A program made the translations under genes and the position numbers. The notes below the pieces were generated by a model. That model had not been told where the DNA came from and did not search any database. It saw only the letters and a program-made list of their open reading frames with translations. From Berberis thunbergii (Eukaryota; Streptophyta; Magnoliopsida; Ranunculales; Berberidaceae): a stretch of DNA of 64,000 nt. Position 1 is the stretch's first letter, and each line of letters begins with the position of its first letter. The stretch covers positions 248,001-312,000 of the forward strand of contig QNQO01006264.1 in NCBI GenBank assembly GCA_003290165.1. Direction: 5' to 3'. Of the stretch, positions 10,183 through 21,270 are shown piece by piece.

Positions 10183-11475
10183 ATGAACACGAGGGATTAT
10201 CCAGCCTATTTTTCCGAGCAAGTCAATTCATTTTATGACATGCGACAACCTGAGTATGATCCATATTTAGATTATTACCAAGGTCTAGCTTATCATTCTG
10301 ACTTCTCATGGGCTCATGGTCAGTACCATGAAAGCCCTCTAGACACTCCTCAGACTCCTCAAGCTTTCATTCCTGATAATGAGTTAGAGGCTATAATGAA
10401 CATTTTTATACAGCGAACAGGGGAAATGCTTGAGCAAAATTTTCAGGCTATCACAGATTTGACAACTATTTTTCAACAAAACTCTCAAGCTATCCGGAAA
10501 CTTGAGATGACTGTGAGTTAGATAGTTGAGTCACTTCCTGAGATAGAGTCAGATAAATTCCCTAGTGACTCATTTATTGATGAACCTGTCAATTATGAGA
10601 CACTACAGACATCTCCTTCCCATGTTGACTCATGTCTCTCTAGTGACTCATGCATCGAATCAACCTGTGACCATTCTTTAGAGTCTCCTCTTGACTGTTT
10701 AGAGGCTTGTTTGACTCAATTTAGTTTAGACTTTGATGTTGATGATTCCATTAGGGAAGTCAATGATTTGCTTGACTCAGTCCCCATTGTGGATCCTAGT
10801 TATAAATGGCAGTTTAAAGTGAAGCCTCTTCCACTCAGTGAGTCAAAACTAGCCCCATCAGTTGAGCCACCTGAGCTTAACCTTAAACAATTACCTGACA
10901 CCCTCAGGTATGCATTTTCAGGTGATGAGTTGTCTAGACCAACATCTCTATGTGATTCATGTGATGAGCCTGTACCACTTGATATATCCATCGTCTCATC
11001 TACTTGCATCACATTCCCATTTACTAAGGCTACTTTCACCGATCCCTTGTTTTGTAATGAGGATTTCAGTTTTCACCATCCTGATGTGAAAATTATCCAA
11101 TCATCCGATTTGGAACCAGACATAGGATGTTCCCTTTTTGGAGCACGTAAAGATCAATTGTTGTGTATGACTACTGGTCACTTTTGGAATGTCCTAGCGT
11201 GTTTGGTGCCCAATGTGATTGCTTTATTTGGGTGGACTGATCCTCAACTGTTCAGGTTGTTGATATACGACCATGAACTAAGTGTTTGTCATATTCTTCC
11301 TCTACACTTTTTGATACATCTTTTTTTTAGGAAGAATATTTGTCGGGCTGATGACGGTAAACCAAGCGCTCCTAGGAGGCCGCCTAGCTTTAGTTGTGTG
11401 TCTTTGCTGTTAGTCTGGATTGATTTTCGAGTACCCTATTTAGTTGTGTTTCACTCATACTCGTTAGCTCCGTAA
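10183..11475 (+). pseudogene. Relic gag/pol-linker ORF of the non-autonomous element, one in-frame stop
   Basis: A single frame of about 430 codons is open except for a TAG at 10519-10521. The first 110 residues (MNTRDYPAYFSEQVNSFYDM onward) end in a coiled-coil-like IQRTGEMLEQNFQAI and QQNSQAIRKLEMTVS, similar in style to the C-terminal end of Athila gag. A Ser/Asp/Cys-rich spacer follows. Then comes PPELNLKQLPDTLRYAFSGD, which resembles the LKPLP..LKYAFLG linker found just before RT in Athila-type pol. The last third, rich in hydrophobic residues, is unrecognised. I infer that protease through integrase was deleted and the remnant fused. Near the end, nucleotides 11348-11395 (CTGATGACGGTAAACCAAGC, then AGGAGGC) match a conserved non-coding block known downstream of pol in such elements, so the last codons may not be real coding sequence. 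Confidence 0.6.
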
Positions 11476-13362
11476 CAGTTTTGACTTCCAACTTGCTTTT
11501 TCTTTTTAGTTTTCTTTGTTAGTGTCGAGTTTGCATTTTATCGATTTCTAATGAAAACTCCATGATTCTTATGTTTGTGAGCCTCATTGATGGATGACTT
11601 CTTGGAAATTGGTAAAATCTTCACCGCGGGTAATATTGTTCTAACCTCCTCTCATGTACTTACTTCATTCATTTGTCAGAATTATTTTATTAAACATTGA
11701 GGACAATGTTTGGATTAGGTTTGGGGGTAGGGTTCATGAGTCGGTGAATTTTTTGTAGTATTTTCTTTTCTTATCTTAAAAAAAAAAAAAATTGCTTTTT
11801 CTGTCAAGAAAACTTGGTCTTATGCGATTATGAAAATGAATTTTAAATGTTTTATACTCAAGAAAATACAAACTAACTTGACATATTGGTATATCGATAA
11901 AGACTGAAAGTTTAGTATAATCCTTAAGTTAGATCTAGTTCATGAGATTTTTCAACTCAATTATCTTTGCACCATGAGCCATGTAGCATAACTTGAAGTT
12001 GATGAGTGAAATATATACTAGAAAACCTTAGAATAATAGTGGAGACTTAACCCTGGAAGCTTTGAGCCTTTCTATTTTTCTGAGGGTTATACATAAACTC
12101 TAATTTTTCTTGAGTCTACATTAACTCGTTGATGATCTCATTATTTTCATTCTTTTGATCAATTGCTTTGGAAATGACATAAAAATTGAATTATTACACT
12201 AGAACTTCTTGGCTTATTCAATTGAGATGTCATAATACTGACCCGAACTTAGGAAATGATCTAGGTTTTTTTGTCTTTAAACCATTAACTAGCCTTTTAA
12301 CTTACCCATAGCATTAACTTTTTGTAGCCTTTTGAGCCATAGATTAACCTTTTATTTGTTAACCCATTAACCTTTACCCAATTTTTCTGGGAATGTGTAC
12401 GGATGAATATACTTGGTGTAAAAAGGGCATGACAAAGCAAAATGTGAGATATTTCATAAATCCTCTATGGAAGAAAGAAAAAGAAATAAAGAAAGAAAAG
12501 AAAGAAGAAGAAGAATGTGAATGAGGATAAAGATGTGAGAATGAAGAAAAAAATTGATGGTGCGCAACATTGATTTATTCTTGACAGCCCTAATTGTTCG
12601 TTAAATGGGTGTATACATTCCTAGAAATTTTTGTTAGAATCCCTTGACCTTCCTTATTAACTATTAACCAACCCCCATTACAACCCAACAAAGTCCTAGT
12701 TGATCTTAGGTAAAGGTTGGTTTCGTAGATGTGGAGATTTAATAACCAAGACCTATGGTGTTTGATTCAACATTCCCAAAAGTAATTGATATTCCTGTCC
12801 ATGAGATCATGTTCATTCCATTCTTGAAAAGTCCGTTCTTCATATTACTATATGTGAGATGATTGTTTTCCATTATTTACTCTTTTCCTCACATATAAAT
12901 TGAGTGAAATACCAAATCTCTGAGTGCTTTATTGTGAGTGACATAAGAGATTTGAAGTCAAAACAAACTTTCTACAGGAGATTTAGTCATTGTTTTACTC
13001 TGAAATGAAAAGTTATGTTGACAGTGCTATCCACACACACACATTGAGTTGAGGATGATTATGAATTTTTTCTAACCTTTGGAGAATAATAAATTATTTG
13101 GAGATTTGTTGATACACTAAAATGACACTGTTGGTTTCCTGCATTTCTTGAAGTTTTAAAATAAGTTTTTTGTGACTAAGTTTTGTTGAGTCAGTAATGT
13201 TTGTGGGTAACATTTTCTGGAAACCCTCACGAGACTATAACTCGTCCACTAGAGGTAATCTAAGGGTTTAAAGCCTTGTTGCACGTTTAAGGTAAGTGCA
13301 ACCGATGATTCCTGCGAAAGTGAGTTAGAATTTTATTGTTTTGCTCGAGGACTAGCAAAATA
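11476..13362. other. 3' non-coding tail of nested element
   Basis: No ORF of interest. It shares long blocks with the tail of the host element (15740-17617): ATTGAGGACAATGTTTG, AACCTTAGAATAATAGTG, GACAT/AAAAATTGAATC and CTCACGAGACTATAACTCGTC all occur in both in the same order. This conserved order shows the two elements are relatives. Confidence 0.8.
11716..11729 (+). other. Internal polypurine-tract-like repeat
   Basis: TAGGTTTGGGGGTA here is identical to the 3' polypurine tract at 13363-13376. It lies just after the conserved TTGAGGACAATGTTTG block, about 1.65 kb upstream of the true tract. Confidence 0.6.
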
Positions 13363-13378
13363 TAGGTTTGGGGGTATT
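13363..13378 (+). other. Polypurine tract of nested element
   Basis: TAGGTTTGGGGGTATT directly abuts the 3' LTR start (TGATATAC at 13379). This is the expected plus-strand primer position. Confidence 0.85.
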
Positions 13379-15225
13379 TGATATACACATAATTCATACA
13401 TTTTATACTCCTTAATTTATATATGTTAGTGTTTCGATTCTTATATTTTATAATAATTACTTCGTTTTTATTTCTTTTCAGGAATTTGCGCGTAAACGAT
13501 GAAATCATATTAAGGCGACTGTGTAAGGAATTGCACTTGGTGGTGGTACAAAATAGAGAGAGAAATCCATAAACCTACCCATAAACCAAACCTAAACCCA
13601 ACACCTAGTTCATAACCTAAAACCCATAAACCAAACCCACAAACCAAACTCACAAACCAAACCCAAAACAAACCCATCATCCACCAACATCCACCATTCT
13701 CCACCAACATCCCACATTCTATCCCACGTTCTCCCACAATCCCATATTCTCCCACATCTTCACCTAACATCACTTGCTATTCATTTGTTCTCAATCTATA
13801 AAATCAATGAAAAAGAATAGCAATGGAGGAGGGAGAGAAGGGAAAAGGAATTAGAGACAAATCAAAACCTCTCCTCTCTCACAAGTGATTCTCATCACAA
13901 GCCACCATTTATCTATCAATCACTCATTCTTTGTCCAGACCCCCAGCAATCATCACCTCACCACCACCGTCACCTCGCTACCTCCACCGCCAGACAGCAC
14001 GTCGCCACCGCCAACCACCGTGAAACAGGGGTGTGACAACCCTGTTTCACGCCCGAATCTTCACCATCCTTCAACCCACATCATCCATCACCTCCATCAT
14101 CACCTCTGCACGAATCCTACCACCACAACAAAACGAAGGAAGCCGCAACAGAGCTCGCAAAAACAGCAGAAACAGAGCAAAAACAGTTCTAGGACCACGT
14201 GGAGGACGAATCCAGCCGCGAAGGAGCGACAAACCGCCGGACTGAGCCGCGGCAGAGTCGCGAAACAGCCCTGAAACAGGGAGTTTTCCTTCCTGTTTTT
14301 CCTTGATTTGTTTGCTGTTTTTCTTGGTTTCTTCACCACAATTCGTCTTTTGCAGGTACTAGAGTCGAATTGGATTCGAGAGGAGCTAAAACCAGGTCGA
14401 GAGGATCGAAAACCAGGCCGCGAGAGCCGTCGTCTCGCTGGAGAAGAAGCTCGCACTTCACTGTTCCCTGTAGCAGTACTGTAGCAGGGAGGGAAATTTG
14501 AATAAAAACTTATTTTGGCTATTTTCCACCCCCAGAATCACTCTGTACCACCACAAAGCGTTTTGGGCCCTTTTGTCTCGGGATTTGTGTTCGGACCAAC
14601 TGCTGTTTGACACCCTATCGAGCTTGTGACAAGCCGAATGAGTTTTGTAAATTTTATTGTAATTTATTTTACTGAATTAAGATATTATTGCTAATTACAA
14701 GTTATTTCTGAAACTGATAATTTGCTTTCACCTTGCATGTTCAATTAACTAAACTTGATATGCTTGGTAGTTAGAAGTACTCTTTATCAAGCTTGAAATA
14801 ATTGTTAAGGTTTAAAAGAACATGATATAATTTAAATTGGATTTTAACGATCATATTTTCGGTGTAAGCAAGGGATTCTCATCCCTAAGCTTCTCGTATT
14901 TAAATTCAGTAATTTAGATTTAGATAATTTTGCTAACTCATTGGTGAGTCCAAGCCCACCAAACCCATTTCATTCCATCCATCTCATTTCATTCTATCAT
15001 TTTATTTTATTTTTCTTATCTTTAATTTAGTTTTCTTTTAAAAACACTGTAACCCCTATTTTCCATTTAAATTAGTTTAGATAATTTCTTAAATATCAAT
15101 TGCATTCACCTTCTTCGTGGGATCGACCCGTACTTGCCGTTGTCTACCAGTTAGGCACCGTGCACTTGCGGTATTACAAGTTGGTTTAATTAACCTATTA
15201 ATTTGGGTTACTTAAATCCGCATCA
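13379..15225 (+). repeat. 3' LTR of nested element
   Basis: 1847 bp. Compared by eye with the 5' LTR I count substitutions at four places (for example AACAGAACG versus AACAAAACG) and four indels of 1-2 bases. Followed directly by the target duplication TGGAT. Confidence 0.95.
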
Positions 15226-15230
15226 TGGAT

Positions 15231-15358
15231 CCATAAAAATTGAAAATCCAACAGATGGGAGAGTATTTAGAGTCAATGGGCAACGTTTGAAGCACTATGT
15301 GGAGCGAGTAGAGGTGCCAGAAGAGATCTCTCTGGTTGCCCCTGACTACTTGATTTGA
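15231..15358 (+). pseudogene. C-terminal end of the host Athila-like pol
   Basis: Resumes in the frame broken at 6920: IKIENPTDGRVFRVNGQRLK, HYVERVEVPEEISLVAPDY, then L-I and a TGA stop (15356-15358). These are the usual last residues of Athila-type integrase. With the nested element removed there is no frameshift at the joint, which confirms the insertion site and target duplication. Confidence 0.88.
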
Positions 15359-15407
15359 TGTTCTCTACACTATCTTTAGTTTAGGTTTTTATTTTATTTT
15401 ATTTTTC

Positions 15408-15504
<97 letters not shown>

Positions 15505-17617
15505 TAGTTTAGTTTAGGTTGTTGCTTTTATGTTTTCTTTTAGTGTTTCAGGTTATTTTAGGTGTTGCTACTGGAGTCACTTGGAGCTCTTCATCCCATA
15601 TGTTCCTTTCTCCCGTCGGTATAAATTTCTTCTATTTTGGTGACTGTGAGGACATTGTCTATTTGAAATTGGTAAAGCTTCACCATGGTAATATCACTCT
15701 AACCCTCCTATTTTCTTTTGCCTTGATTTGTCATGATTATTATTTTATACATTGAGGACAATGTTTGCTTTTGGTTTGGGGGTGTGGTTTATTAGATTTT
15801 TTTTAATGCAATTTTCAAAAATCTTTGAGTTTAAAACGTATTTTACAATTAAACCGAGTCATTTTTGTGTTCTACTCAATCTCCATTGAATACTTAGATG
15901 ATTATGGTAATTGTGTAAAATCTTCTTGAAAATGCATTTGAAATCCGAACTCTTGGTGAATCATAAAAAAAAGAGGTTTTGAGTTCTTTTTAATTTTAGA
16001 GAATGATTTTGTTGCTTTAATTTTGAGAAAACACATACTAGCACGTGTCACATAGTTATATTAGTGGAAAACATGATATTTGATATTATCCTTATGTTAG
16101 ATGTATTTCGTGAGACTTTTCAACTCGACTATTCATGCACTATAAGCCAAGTCAACATGATTTGAAGTTGATTAGTGAGGTATTGAACTAGAAAACCTTA
16201 GAATAATAGTGAAGACTTAACCCTTGTGAGTTTTGAGCCATTCTTTATTTCTTGAGGGTTATTAATTACACTCTGATTTTTCTTGAGTCCGCATTATTTC
16301 GTTGATGATCTCATTATTCTTGATTTTCTTATTGAGTGCTTTAAGAATGACATAAAAATTGAATCTTTACACTAGAACTTCTTGCTTTATTTAGTTGAGA
16401 TGTCCTAGTACTAACAAGAACTTGTGAAGTGATATAGGTATTTCTTCCTTTAAACCATTTTTAGCCTTTTTAGCCTACCCAATTATAAATATCCATTTGC
16501 AGCCCTTTGAGCCTTTAGATAGCCTTTTCTTTGTTATCCCCATTCCCAATACCTACTCCAATCAAGGAGTAATACCTTTATTATTTTATCCTTACCCAAT
16601 TTTTTGAGAATGTATACGGTGAGATATATTTCTGGAATGGGCAAAAAAAAAAAAAATTTCATGCACCCTCGAAGTAAAAGTGTTGGATTGTATCAATGGG
16701 GAAAAACATGTTAAAAAAATTGCGATTAAAGAAGAAAATAATGAAGAAAAAGTTAATGGTGTACAACATTGATTTGTTCTTCAATGCCCTATGTTTATTC
16801 AAGAGTGTATCTATTCTCAGAAAATCTTTGTATCCTTTTTTCCCTTATTGTTTGCCATAATCCAAGCCCCAATACAACCTAGTAAAGACCTGATTGATCT
16901 TAAGTGAAAGTTAGCTTAATTGATGTGGAGATTGGATAGGCAAGGACTATGGTGTTTGATTCAACATTCTCAAAAGTAATCAATTTTCCGGTCCATGAGA
17001 TCATATTCATTTCACTCTTTGAAAATTCCGTTTTTCATGATAATTATATGTGAGACGTTTGCATTTTCCATAGTATATTCTTTTCCTCACATATAAATTG
17101 AGTGTCCAATCTCTGAGCGTTTCATTTCTGAGCGACATGAGAGAATTGTAGTCGAAACGTATTTTCTAAAGGTTATTTTGTCACATCTTTACTATAAGAT
17201 GAAGAGTTATGTTGATAAGGCTCCTCACACACACACTTCGAGTTGAGAATGATTATGAAATTCATTTAACCTTTAGATACTATTAAATTATTGTACTCTA
17301 TTGATATACTTTTGTGACATTATTAGTTTGTTGTTTTTCTTGAATTGTAAGCAATCAGAAAAATACTCTAAGGGGAATAAAAGGGAATGTTCATATGTTT
17401 TGCATTATGTTTTTAGAAAATAGATTTTGTTTTATTGAGTCAGTAATGTTTGGGGGTAGCATTTCTTAAAACCCTCACGAGACTATAACTCGTCTTCTAG
17501 AGGTAATCTAGAGGTTTAAAGGCTGGTTGCACGTTAAGGTAAGTGCAACCGTGATTCCTACGAAAGTGAGTTAGGATTTTATTATTTATTTTGTTTTGCT
17601 TGAGGACTAGCAAAATA
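15359..17617. other. 3' non-coding tail of host Athila-like element
   Basis: No env-like ORF. Contains the (TTA)n microsatellite, the TTGAGGACAATGTTTG block at about 15752 and two internal purine tracts, GGTTTGGGGGT (15773-15783) and GTTTGGGGGTA (17448-17458), that copy part of the true polypurine tract. Confidence 0.75.
15411..15504. repeat. (TTA)n microsatellite
   Basis: About 31 uninterrupted TTA/ATT units directly after the pol stop region. Likely highly variable in length between individuals. Confidence 0.97.
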
Positions 17618-17633
17618 TAGGTTTGGGGGTATT
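17618..17633 (+). other. Polypurine tract of host Athila-like element
   Basis: TAGGTTTGGGGGTATT, the same sequence as in the nested element, immediately before the LTR start TGATATACACG. Confidence 0.85.
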
Positions 17634-18839
17634 TGATATACACGTAATTATTACAAAATATATCCCTTAATTTATATATGTTAGTGCTTAAATTAATATA
17701 TTTTATTCTAATTATTTCATTTTCATGTTTTTTTAGGAATTTGCGCGGTGAACGACAAAATCACATTAAGGCGACAATTTGAGGAGATGATTAATTTGTT
17801 GATTCTAGCGGTGGTACAAATAGTGGTTCACATCTCTAAACCTAGCCCAAGTACCGGAGACGTTTGGAGGACGAAGAAGCTCTCGAGGAGCGGAGAACAG
17901 CGGCGGAGCAGGCGCTATCGCGCTGGGAACGAAGACGCAGGAGAGTCGCGAATTCGGGCGGGAGAAAATCGTCTTTCAAACTGAAAAACAGTTTTGGCTA
18001 TTAACACCCCCAATTCTGCTGAGTACCACCACAGAGCCTTTTTAGCTATTTTTTTCTCGGGATTCATGCGTGTACAGGAAGAGATGACGTCCACCTCCAC
18101 TGATGCTGTGACCACCACCACCATGAGCCACTAAACCCCACGCAAGGTGAAGAGGTGAACTCTTAGATGTAACGCACTAAATTAGTAATTGATTCGCTTT
18201 AAGTTTTCACGATGAATAATGATGTTTAATGATTCTCAATTTTATTTAATATAGAAATTTATGTTGTTTTAGTGACAAGGATTTCATAGATTTCTTTGTA
18301 GATTTTTATTATTCCGGTGATTATCTTTTCTTCTCCATATAAGCTTAGTCGCGCTTTTCTTATGTGTGGAATGTTTAAGAATTAATTGATTCCGGTAGGT
18401 TAGTTATATGTGATCGTCATTTATTACGGTATTGTCTCCGGATATATCGTAAGTTTAGGATATCACATATGACAAACCTTTGTGTTTTTTTAGAAGAAGT
18501 GAAATCTAAAATTCATTTACATTAGGGTATATTAATGCATAAAAGATTATTTTTCCGATTACATCGTTTGGGATGTGAAACACGTAGTTGAGTCATCATA
18601 GCGAATCAATACTAGTTGGCGCGTAAAGTCTAGGAGGGATTCTTGGAACCTTGTGATTTTTCCAAACTTAATTTTCATTAAATTAAATTAAATTGCGTAT
18701 TTGAATTTGTTAGAATTTATTAACTTTAGTTTCGCATAGTTTGTCTTCCTTAACTTTGTTTTGTAGATCGTTTTTCCTCGTGGGATCGACACCCCATTCT
18801 TTACTGCAATTGACCGCGTGTACTGTTTGGGCGTAATCA
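17634..18839 (+). repeat. 3' LTR of host Athila-like element
   Basis: Starts TGATATACACGTAATT, related to the nested element LTR start. AGGAATTTGCGCG and ATTAAGGCGAC are shared. It contains CGTGGGATCGACACC near the end and appears to finish at GCGTAATCA (18839). The end is less certain than the start, because the 5' LTR is outside the window and no target duplication can be checked. Confidence 0.7.
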
Positions 18840-18865
18840 ACGGGCCTATTGGGGTTCGCCATCAC

Positions 18866-18912
18866 GGACCTCTCCCTCACCCCCTCAGGTCCGCCCACAC
18901 AAGGGTATCACA
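18866..18912 (-). repeat. Inverted fragment of a TRIM-like LTR start
   Basis: On the minus strand it reads TGTGATACCCTTGTGTGGGC and continues GGACCTGAGGG. This is the same beginning as the + strand LTR at 19728 (TGTGATACCCTCATGTGGAC). Only about 47 bases are recognisable. Confidence 0.6.
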
Positions 18913-19655
18913 ATCCTCGAGATCGACCAAGTGAATAGTTGTGTGCATCGGCCAAAGTATGAGATTTTGGAAAGCAAGGCTCCAAACACGTCTCGACCTT
19001 CAAACTGTTTTCCAAGTTATCTCTCCTTCATATTTGAGGTCACATTTCTCTGAATGTGGAATGCATATATTGGTGTTTGAATTTAGAAATATTATCCTTA
19101 GAGACACGGTGTGATTCAGACTTTAGAACCTGTATAGGGACACCTCTTCCATTTTATGGATCTTGTATCTCGGATTACTCACTTATTCATTATTGTGTGG
19201 CATAGATTTCTCATGCATATTATTTTGTTATCTGTATTTAGTTCACTCGCACCAGTTAGCTTTGTGTTTTTCTGACCCCGCAAGGGGTATGCTTCTATTG
19301 GAGTGCATGTAGTGTTGGCGTTCCTGCTGATCGTGGCGCTTAGGCTCAGTTTTCAGTTGTAGATTTGTTTTGTGTTGTTTAATCATGTCCACCATGTACG
19401 AGTATGTTTTGCTTCCTTTGTATTACCTTGTTAAATACTAGATGTGTGTATATTGGTTTTGTCATTATGACTCTGGCGGGGCGAATCAAATACTTTTATT
19501 TTGTTCAAATTTTATCATAGTTGTTATTTCCGTTTGATTCTCATTTCAAGAATGTGTTATATTATGATGTTGTGGCCGGTTACAATCCATTTGTATTATG
19601 GAATTAGTTCACGTACAGGCACGCTGCGATTCCCGTAGTGGGTCGGGGTGTGACA
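18913..19655 (+). repeat. Probable LTR remnant ending in TGTGACA
   Basis: The end GGTCGGGGTGTGACA, followed by a TGGTATCAGAGCC primer site, has the form of a gypsy LTR 3' end. No matching second LTR is seen in the window. No gene. Confidence 0.45.
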
Positions 19656-19962
19656 GAGCTTGGTATCAGAGCCTGACCCAATTGGAAGTGTGCCAACGAG
19701 GACGTTGGGCTCCTGAGGGGGGTGGACTGTGATACCCTCATGTGGACGGACCTGAGGGTGAGGGAGAAGCCCAAGAGTCCATGCATCCCAAGAGGGTTGG
19801 TAAGCTATAAATGGGAGATCATAGTCCCACATCGCCTGGGTGCGGGAGGGTTATGTACTATATATGTATGAAGTTGGATCTACAAAGTACTATGCATTTA
19901 AAGCCGTGTGGGCCTTGGGCCCAAAACGGACAATATAATACTCTGTGAATCAGGTCGTGACA
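19656..19962 (+). mobile_element. TRIM-like miniature LTR element (primer site, very short interior, LTR)
   Basis: The primer site TGGTATCAGAGCC (19661-19673), complementary to initiator tRNA-Met, is only about 40 bases from a polypurine tract (CTGAGGGGGG, about 19713-19722). An LTR TGTGATACC...GTCGTGACA (19728-19962, 235 bp) follows. It includes TATAAATG (19806-19813) and the plant LTR string GTCCCACATCG. The interior has no coding room, as in TRIMs. The 5' LTR does not match this 3' LTR over its length, so it is a partial or chimeric copy. Confidence 0.5.
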
Positions 19963-20515
19963 CTCCGCCTCCCCCACAAAGCCACAAACATTTTCTTTCT
20001 CCTCAATTCATTTTTCATTAACAAAGAAAGATCTATAACTTTTCCTTCATTCTTCCACAAACTCGTCTATCACTATTCTCTTCCATTCGTCTCTGGCTCT
20101 TTATCAGGTTTCATCTTCTCTATTTTCTTTCCCCAGAACACACACAACACATATCTCTATCTTGATCTCAGATCTCAAACTGAGACGGGGTGAGTGGAAA
20201 GATGAGGAGGGTTTGATTTCAATCTCAAATCTAAGATCCTTCAGCAGCAATAGATCCTTCATAAGGTTCAAGAGCAGGCCAAAGCGATTAGAGAGGGGTT
20301 CGTAGGGTTCAACAGTAGATCTTTCAACAACAAATCATTCAGCAGCAATTAGAGAGGGATTCGTAGGCCGAATTGATTAGGCAACAACATATCGTTTCGA
20401 TGGCAAAGAGATGGTATGGACTACGAACTACACAAAGTTATGAAGGGGTGAAACAAAACGAAATGCAGCAAACCAATAACTAGCCGTTGACAGTACGATT
20501 TGTCTTGATTATTAG
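19963..20515. other. Unassigned spacer
   Basis: C/T-rich at the start, then the string CAGCAATAGATCCTTCA and relatives (TTCAACAACAAATCATTCAG). An 82-codon frame (19945-20193) matches nothing. No gene recognised. Confidence 0.5.
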
Positions 20516-21193
20516 TGATGATACACCAAACCGTCATCTGATCAACATTATACACATGTCATGATAATCCCATCAACATAACAAAGCAGGCTTGATTGCA
20601 TGCTCAATCCAGTGAGGCCCTGACAACATTAACCCACTATTGCAGACTCCAAAATGTTGGACCCGAATTGTAGCGCCTTAATAAGCCCATGCGTCACGCA
20701 GTCAAGCCTAATACTCGTAAGCCCTGATAAAGCAAGTATATGGGGGATTGATCCAAGACATGAAGGCCAACAATACATCAATTATGACTAGGAAACAAAT
20801 ACTAGAGTATAAGTTGAACAATGAAACTCTTTTGCATGGATAACACTCCAAAAGGGAAACCTCTCCTGCAGATCTAGGAACACAAGTTGTGTAGGAAAAC
20901 TACCTCACATGGACAGTTTCCGACTAGAAATTGATCTTCAACAAGACTTTTTCTCTAAACTACACTACTAAAAGCCTAACCGAACAAGGACTCTCACACT
21001 ATAAAAGGGAGATAAGGTCAATGAACTAAGGTACGCTAGGAAATCCAATTTATAGCTTTAAGCCTCTCCTAGCTCTTATCTAACTTAAGCATCGGAGTGC
21101 CATCAGCCACCACATGGTGGTCTATGGCTCACAAGTGCTACTTGTGCAGGTCTAAGTAAATGCAAGGAAGGAGAACATAAATCGACTACATTA
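20516..21193 (+). repeat. 5' LTR of Tat element
   Basis: Begins TGATGATACACC and ends near GACTACATTA, where the 3' copy has ACTACATCA, so the terminal CA was probably changed to TA. A TATA box TATAAAAG at 21000-21007 follows CTCTCACAC and is conserved in the 3' LTR at 56146. Confidence 0.8.
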
Positions 21194-21196
21194 GTT

Positions 21197-21211
21197 TGGC
21201 GTCGTCTGTGG
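21197..21211 (+). other. Primer binding site region of Tat element
   Basis: TGGCGTCGTCTGTGG, four bases after the LTR, matches the TGGCGCCGTCTGTGG type found in Tat elements with one change. I do not assign the tRNA. Confidence 0.65.
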
Positions 21212-21270
21212 AGAACAACAAAGTTCCTCAGAAGACACAGTGATACTACCTTTCCCAGATAACTAGAAAG

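Larger units (their letters stand above)
6921..15225 (+). mobile_element. Young non-autonomous Athila-like LTR retrotransposon nested in the integrase
   Basis: LTRs at 6921-8768 and 13379-15225 start TGATATACAC and end CCGCATCA. They are flanked by a perfect 5-bp target duplication TGGAT (6916-6920 and 15226-15230). By eye the LTRs differ at about four substitutions and four small indels in 1.85 kb. A perfect 18-nt tRNA-Asp primer site (8775-8792) and a polypurine tract (13363-13376) are present, but the 4.6-kb interior has only one ORF (10183-11475), with no protease core, RT, RNase H or integrase. It must have been copied by another element's enzymes. The closest candidate in view is the host element: both share the LTR start, polypurine tract and much of the 3' non-coding tail. 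Confidence 0.93.
6250..18839 (+). mobile_element. Athila-like Ty3/gypsy retrotransposon, 3' part, interrupted by two insertions
   Basis: The integrase C-terminal half (6251-6920), the pol end (15231-15358), a 2.3-kb non-coding tail with polypurine tract and a 3' LTR (17634-18839) form one element once the nested element 6921-15225 is removed. The integrase style ([43 protein letters not shown]) and the GTGGGATCGAC motif near the LTR end are typical of the Athila lineage. The pol frame is open in both pieces. The CACTA element cuts it on the left, so gag, protease, RT and 5' LTR are not in view. No env-like ORF lies between pol and the 3' LTR. Confidence 0.85.

Noticed and set aside
15411..15504. 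Regular spacing suggestive of an array
   Set aside because: Simple TTA microsatellite, not CRISPR: there are no spacers and this is a plant nuclear context.
15359..17633. Possible env-like gene between Athila pol and the 3' LTR
   Set aside because: No long ORF in either strand; only non-coding conserved blocks and purine tracts.
19728..19962. Possible Cassandra-type TRIM carrying a 5S rRNA domain
   Set aside because: The conserved 5S internal promoter sequence is not present in the LTR.
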